A stretch of 64,000 bases of DNA, taken from the NCBI GenBank assembly GCA_017560095.1, contig JAFYOU010000002.1, positions 91,958 to 155,957 on the forward strand, given 5' to 3'. The position numbers and the translations under genes were made by a program. Source of the DNA: Candidatus Gastranaerophilales bacterium (GTDB lineage: Bacteria > Cyanobacteriota > Vampirovibrionia > Gastranaerophilales > Gastranaerophilaceae). Each line of letters starts with the position of its first letter. The first letter of the stretch is position 1. Of this stretch, positions 61,740 through 64,000 are shown in pieces. Below the pieces are notes generated by a model. That model was not told the DNA's origin and did not search any database. It saw nothing but the letters and a program-made list of their open reading frames with translations.

Positions 61740-63248
61740 ATGAGTAAATTTTTAGCCGTAATAATAGCAATGCTATTATGCACGACTCGAGCACTGGCGA
61801 TGAATGTTGATGCATTTATTGACCAAAAAGTTGCTCCAATTACTGATGCAATTGCAGATGTAATTTTTTTCCAAGTTAATTTGTTTGGAACAAAAATCCC
61901 CGTGATTATTCTTTGGATTTTATTTGCAGGCATTTTCTTTACAATTTATTTTAAAGGAATTTGCGCGTGGGGCTTTAAACACGCAGTTGATATGATTATA
62001 AAACCTTCTGATAAATCAAAAGGTGATTGCGGTGACGTTTCATCATTCCAAGCATTAGCAACAGCGCTATCTGGAACAATTGGCATAGGTTCAATTGCAG
62101 GTGTTGCAATTTCCATTTCAATTGGTGGCCCTGGTGCTGCTTTTTGGATTTTTGCTGGCGCACTTTTAGGTATGTCCATTAAATTTATTGAAGCAACACT
62201 AGCCGTTAAGTATAGAAGATTTAACGAAGACGGCTCTGTTTCAGGTGGCCCAATGCACTACATTGCCCATGGCTTAACTAGAAAAAAATTAAGATGGCTA
62301 GGTCAACCTTTATCTGTTTTATTTGCTATTTTATGTATCGGTGGTGGCATCACTGGCGGTAATATGATTCAAATTAATCAAGTTGCAAAACAAATTGCAA
62401 CTATTACGGGTGGAGAAAATAGCTTTTTTGCAACAAACGCATGGTTATTAGGTCTTGCTGTTGCAATATTAATCTGTCTAGTAATAGTTGGAGGAATTAA
62501 AGGAATTGCAAAAGTTACATCTATTTTAACCCCTTCAATGTGTATTTTATATTTAATTGCAGGATCTGTTGTAATTTTAGCCAATATTACTCAATTACCT
62601 CAAGCAATTAGCTCAATTTTCACACAAGCTTTTGCCCCTGAATCAGTTGCAGGTGGTATTTTTGGCGTAATTATTATTGGTTTAAGAAGATCAGTTCAAT
62701 CTAATGAAGCTGGAACTGGTGCAGCTGCGATTGTCTATGCTGCAGCCCAAACAAAAGAACCTGTTTCTCAAGGTTTTGTTGCTTTATTGGAAACATTTTT
62801 AACTGGCATACTTTGTTTATTTACATCATTTGTAATAATATTTTCTGGTGTATTAGACAATGCTCACATTGGTGAAATTTCAGGTATTGAATTAGCATCT
62901 AATGCTTTTGGTTCAGTAATGAGCTTTTTGCCAATCTTATTATCTTTAATCGCAACATTATTTGCGCTATCAACATTAATTTCTTGGGCATATTACGGAC
63001 AAAAAGCTTGGACGTTTATGTTTGGCGAAGGCAAAAAACGTGTTTTAGCATTCAATTTAATTTATTGCTTATTTATCGTAATAGGTTCAGTTATGAACGT
63101 TAAGTCAATTATTGATATTACAGATGCTATGATGATTGCAATGTGCATTCCAAATGTAATTGCACTTTATGTTTTATGTCCTGAAGTTAAAAAAGATTTA
63201 GCTTCATATTGCAAACGCCATAATCTATTCCAAAAGAAAAAAGCATAG
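61740..63248 (+). CDS. Sodium:alanine/glycine symporter, AgcS family
   Basis: Imports small neutral amino acids with sodium. The 502-residue protein is the usual length, with about eleven membrane helices. Family features: SSFQALATALSGTIGIGSIA near residue 100, GGPGAAFWIFAGALLGMSIK near 127, GGPMHYIAHGL near 165, and RSVQSNEAGTGAAAIVYAAA near 316. The ATG at 61740 lacks a clear ribosome binding site. Confidence 0.93.
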   Translation: MSKFLAVIIAMLLCTTRALAMNVDAFIDQKVAPITDAIADVIFFQVNLFGTKIPVIILWILFAGIFFTIYFKGICAWGFKHAVDMIIKPSDKSKGDCGDVSSFQALATALSGTIGIGSIAGVAISISIGGPGAAFWIFAGALLGMSIKFIEATLAVKYRRFNEDGSVSGGPMHYIAHGLTRKKLRWLGQPLSVLFAILCIGGGITGGNMIQINQVAKQIATITGGENSFFATNAWLLGLAVAILICLVIVGGIKGIAKVTSILTPSMCILYLIAGSVVILANITQLPQAISSIFTQAFAPESVAGGIFGVIIIGLRRSVQSNEAGTGAAAIVYAAAQTKEPVSQGFVALLETFLTGILCLFTSFVIIFSGVLDNAHIGEISGIELASNAFGSVMSFLPILLSLIATLFALSTLISWAYYGQKAWTFMFGEGKKRVLAFNLIYCLFIVIGSVMNVKSIIDITDAMMIAMCIPNVIALYVLCPEVKKDLASYCKRHNLFQKKKA

Positions 63249-63286
63249 ATCATTCTAAATAAAGTAAAAATCTTTAAAACACAAAC

Positions 63287-63324
63287 AAAAAACCTCTGAA
63301 GTAATGAATTTCAGAGGTTTTTTT
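63287..63324. terminator. Bidirectional terminator between the AgcS and rpsT genes
   Basis: AACCTCTGAA pairs with TTCAGAGGTT around GTAATGAAT. A runs before and T runs after, serving both convergent genes. Confidence 0.9.
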
Positions 63325-63338
63325 AAAATTAAAATTAA

Positions 63339-63608
63339 CTATTGAGCAATTAATTTTTTAACAGCTTTTGTTAATCTTGATTTTTTTCTGGCTGCAGTAT
63401 TTTTATGTAAAATACCTTTACCTGCTGCTTTATCGCAAAGTTGGTAAACTTTTGAAAGCAATGCGTTTAATTCAGATTTATCTTCAGAAGCTGCACAAGC
63501 TAAAACTTTTTTAACAGCAGTTTTGATAGATGTTTTGAATGCAACGTTTCTTTCAGTGTTTCTTTGAGCGATAAGCACTCTTTTTTTTGCAGATTTAATG
63601 TTTGCCAT
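63339..63608 (-). CDS. rpsT: 30S ribosomal protein S20
   Basis: Small-subunit assembly protein. The 89 residues begin MANIKSAKKRVLIAQRNTER, the invariant S20 start. The ATG at 63608 has AAAGGAAAG upstream; the longer reading from 63626 merely translates that site. The end, AARKKSRLTKAVKKLIAQ, is typical. Confidence 0.96.
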   Translation of the reverse strand: MANIKSAKKRVLIAQRNTERNVAFKTSIKTAVKKVLACAASEDKSELNALLSKVYQLCDKAAGKGILHKNTAARKKSRLTKAVKKLIAQ

Positions 63609-63826
63609 TGTTTTCTTTCCTTTCACAAAAATAACTTAACGTTATCTGCGAGGTTTGAGTGAGTACATGTATAATACTCAAAAATATTTTTTTTTGCAAA
63701 CCAAGAAACATAAAAACAATTTAAATAAAATTACATTACGAAATGTAACAAAAATATCAAAGTTTGAAATTCAATACTTTGTATATACTTTATATATATG
63801 TAAGCAGTTACTAAAGGATTTAAAGA

Positions 63827-64000
63827 ATGAAACTACAGATTACAGAAAACTTCGATCAAAAACTTGCAGAACTTTATTCTTCTAAAGTAACTGTAAATTT
63901 AGATAACAGAGAATCTACAATTGATCCTAACAAATTTTGGAATTCAATGGAATTAATCGCAGTAAACCATAAAGCAATGATTAATTATAAAATCAGATAA
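63827..64000 (+). CDS. Small 57-residue protein at the right edge
   Basis: Complete frame ending at the last base of the window: MKLQITENFDQKLAELYSSK, ending ...NHKAMINYKIR. AAAGGAT lies eight bases before the ATG, and TATATATATG is upstream as a possible -10. Short, soluble and not recognised. It starts a new transcription unit divergent from rpsT; the partner genes are outside the window. Confidence 0.6.
   Translation: MKLQITENFDQKLAELYSSKVTVNLDNRESTIDPNKFWNSMELIAVNHKAMINYKIR

Noticed and set aside
63655-63885. 76-residue plus-strand frame near the right edge
   Set aside because: It overlaps the better supported 57-residue gene in another frame and spans its promoter region.

Overview
The window is AT-rich and gene-dense, from a diderm, flagellated bacterium. 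LpxK and an MlaE/MlaF/MCE lipid transporter imply an outer membrane, and FliJ-FliK-FlgD-FlgE imply a flagellum. GlgC, a DapL/AlaC-like aminotransferase and a secreted protein with repeated LE..IFG units fit the non-photosynthetic sister lineage of Cyanobacteria (Vampirovibrionia/Melainabacteria, probably Gastranaerophilales). This placement is an inference from gene content; no marker was searched.

Layout. 1-4.5 kb: metG (cut by the left edge), cysE, serA and a GNAT protein. 4.7-9.9 kb: a flagellar hook operon fliJ-fliK-flgD-flgE closed by a terminator. 9.9-15.7 kb: a heptad-repeat protein, a rubredoxin gene broken by one extra base, a membrane protein, a divergent GH77-type glucanotransferase, two unknown proteins and tRNA-Glu(TTC). 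15.75-25.1 kb: an integrative element bounded by a 25-bp direct repeat. It carries a large serine recombinase, an HNH_3-like protein, a Cys-cluster protein, a 20-residue repeat protein, a coiled-coil membrane protein divergent from an Abi_2/HEPN protein, and iteron-like repeats before a small GGARAGAGR protein. 25.2-28.7 kb: polysaccharide O-acetylation genes (hexapeptide transferase, AlgJ/X-like, AlgI-like MBOAT). 28.9-31.4 kb: biotin genes bioF-bioG-bioC. 31.4-38 kb: housekeeping genes (aminotransferase, hpf, M48 protease, glgC, secG, mscL with a zinc ribbon, ychF). 38-45.5 kb: membrane and glycosyltransferase genes, and ispG. 45.9-50.2 kb: three consecutive complex-I antiporter-like proteins in nuoL-M-N order but with key charged residues missing. 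50.3-56.4 kb: proS, gatD-like, LE-repeat protein, phosphohexomutase and a receiver-STAS-like regulator. 56.44-56.79 kb: a mosaic array of stem-loops. 56.8-64 kb: mlaE-mlaF-mlaD-lpxK, a phosphoesterase, an AgcS symporter, rpsT and a 57-residue gene at the right edge.

Two signals stand out. First, the integrative element crosses over inside the 3' end of its own recombinase gene. In the chromosome the protein ends in ten residues read from antisense tRNA-Glu, whereas joining the two ends in silico gives a 23-residue natural-looking tail that stops just before the last element gene. The same core also contains half of the tRNA terminator, so both integrated and excised forms keep a terminator hairpin. 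Second, many genes have TATAAT exactly six bases before the start codon, often as an extended -10 (TGnTATAAT). That spacing predicts leaderless mRNAs, and it corrects several start sites and reveals a 51-residue gene.

All product names rest on motif recognition by eye. No database search or structure prediction was run.
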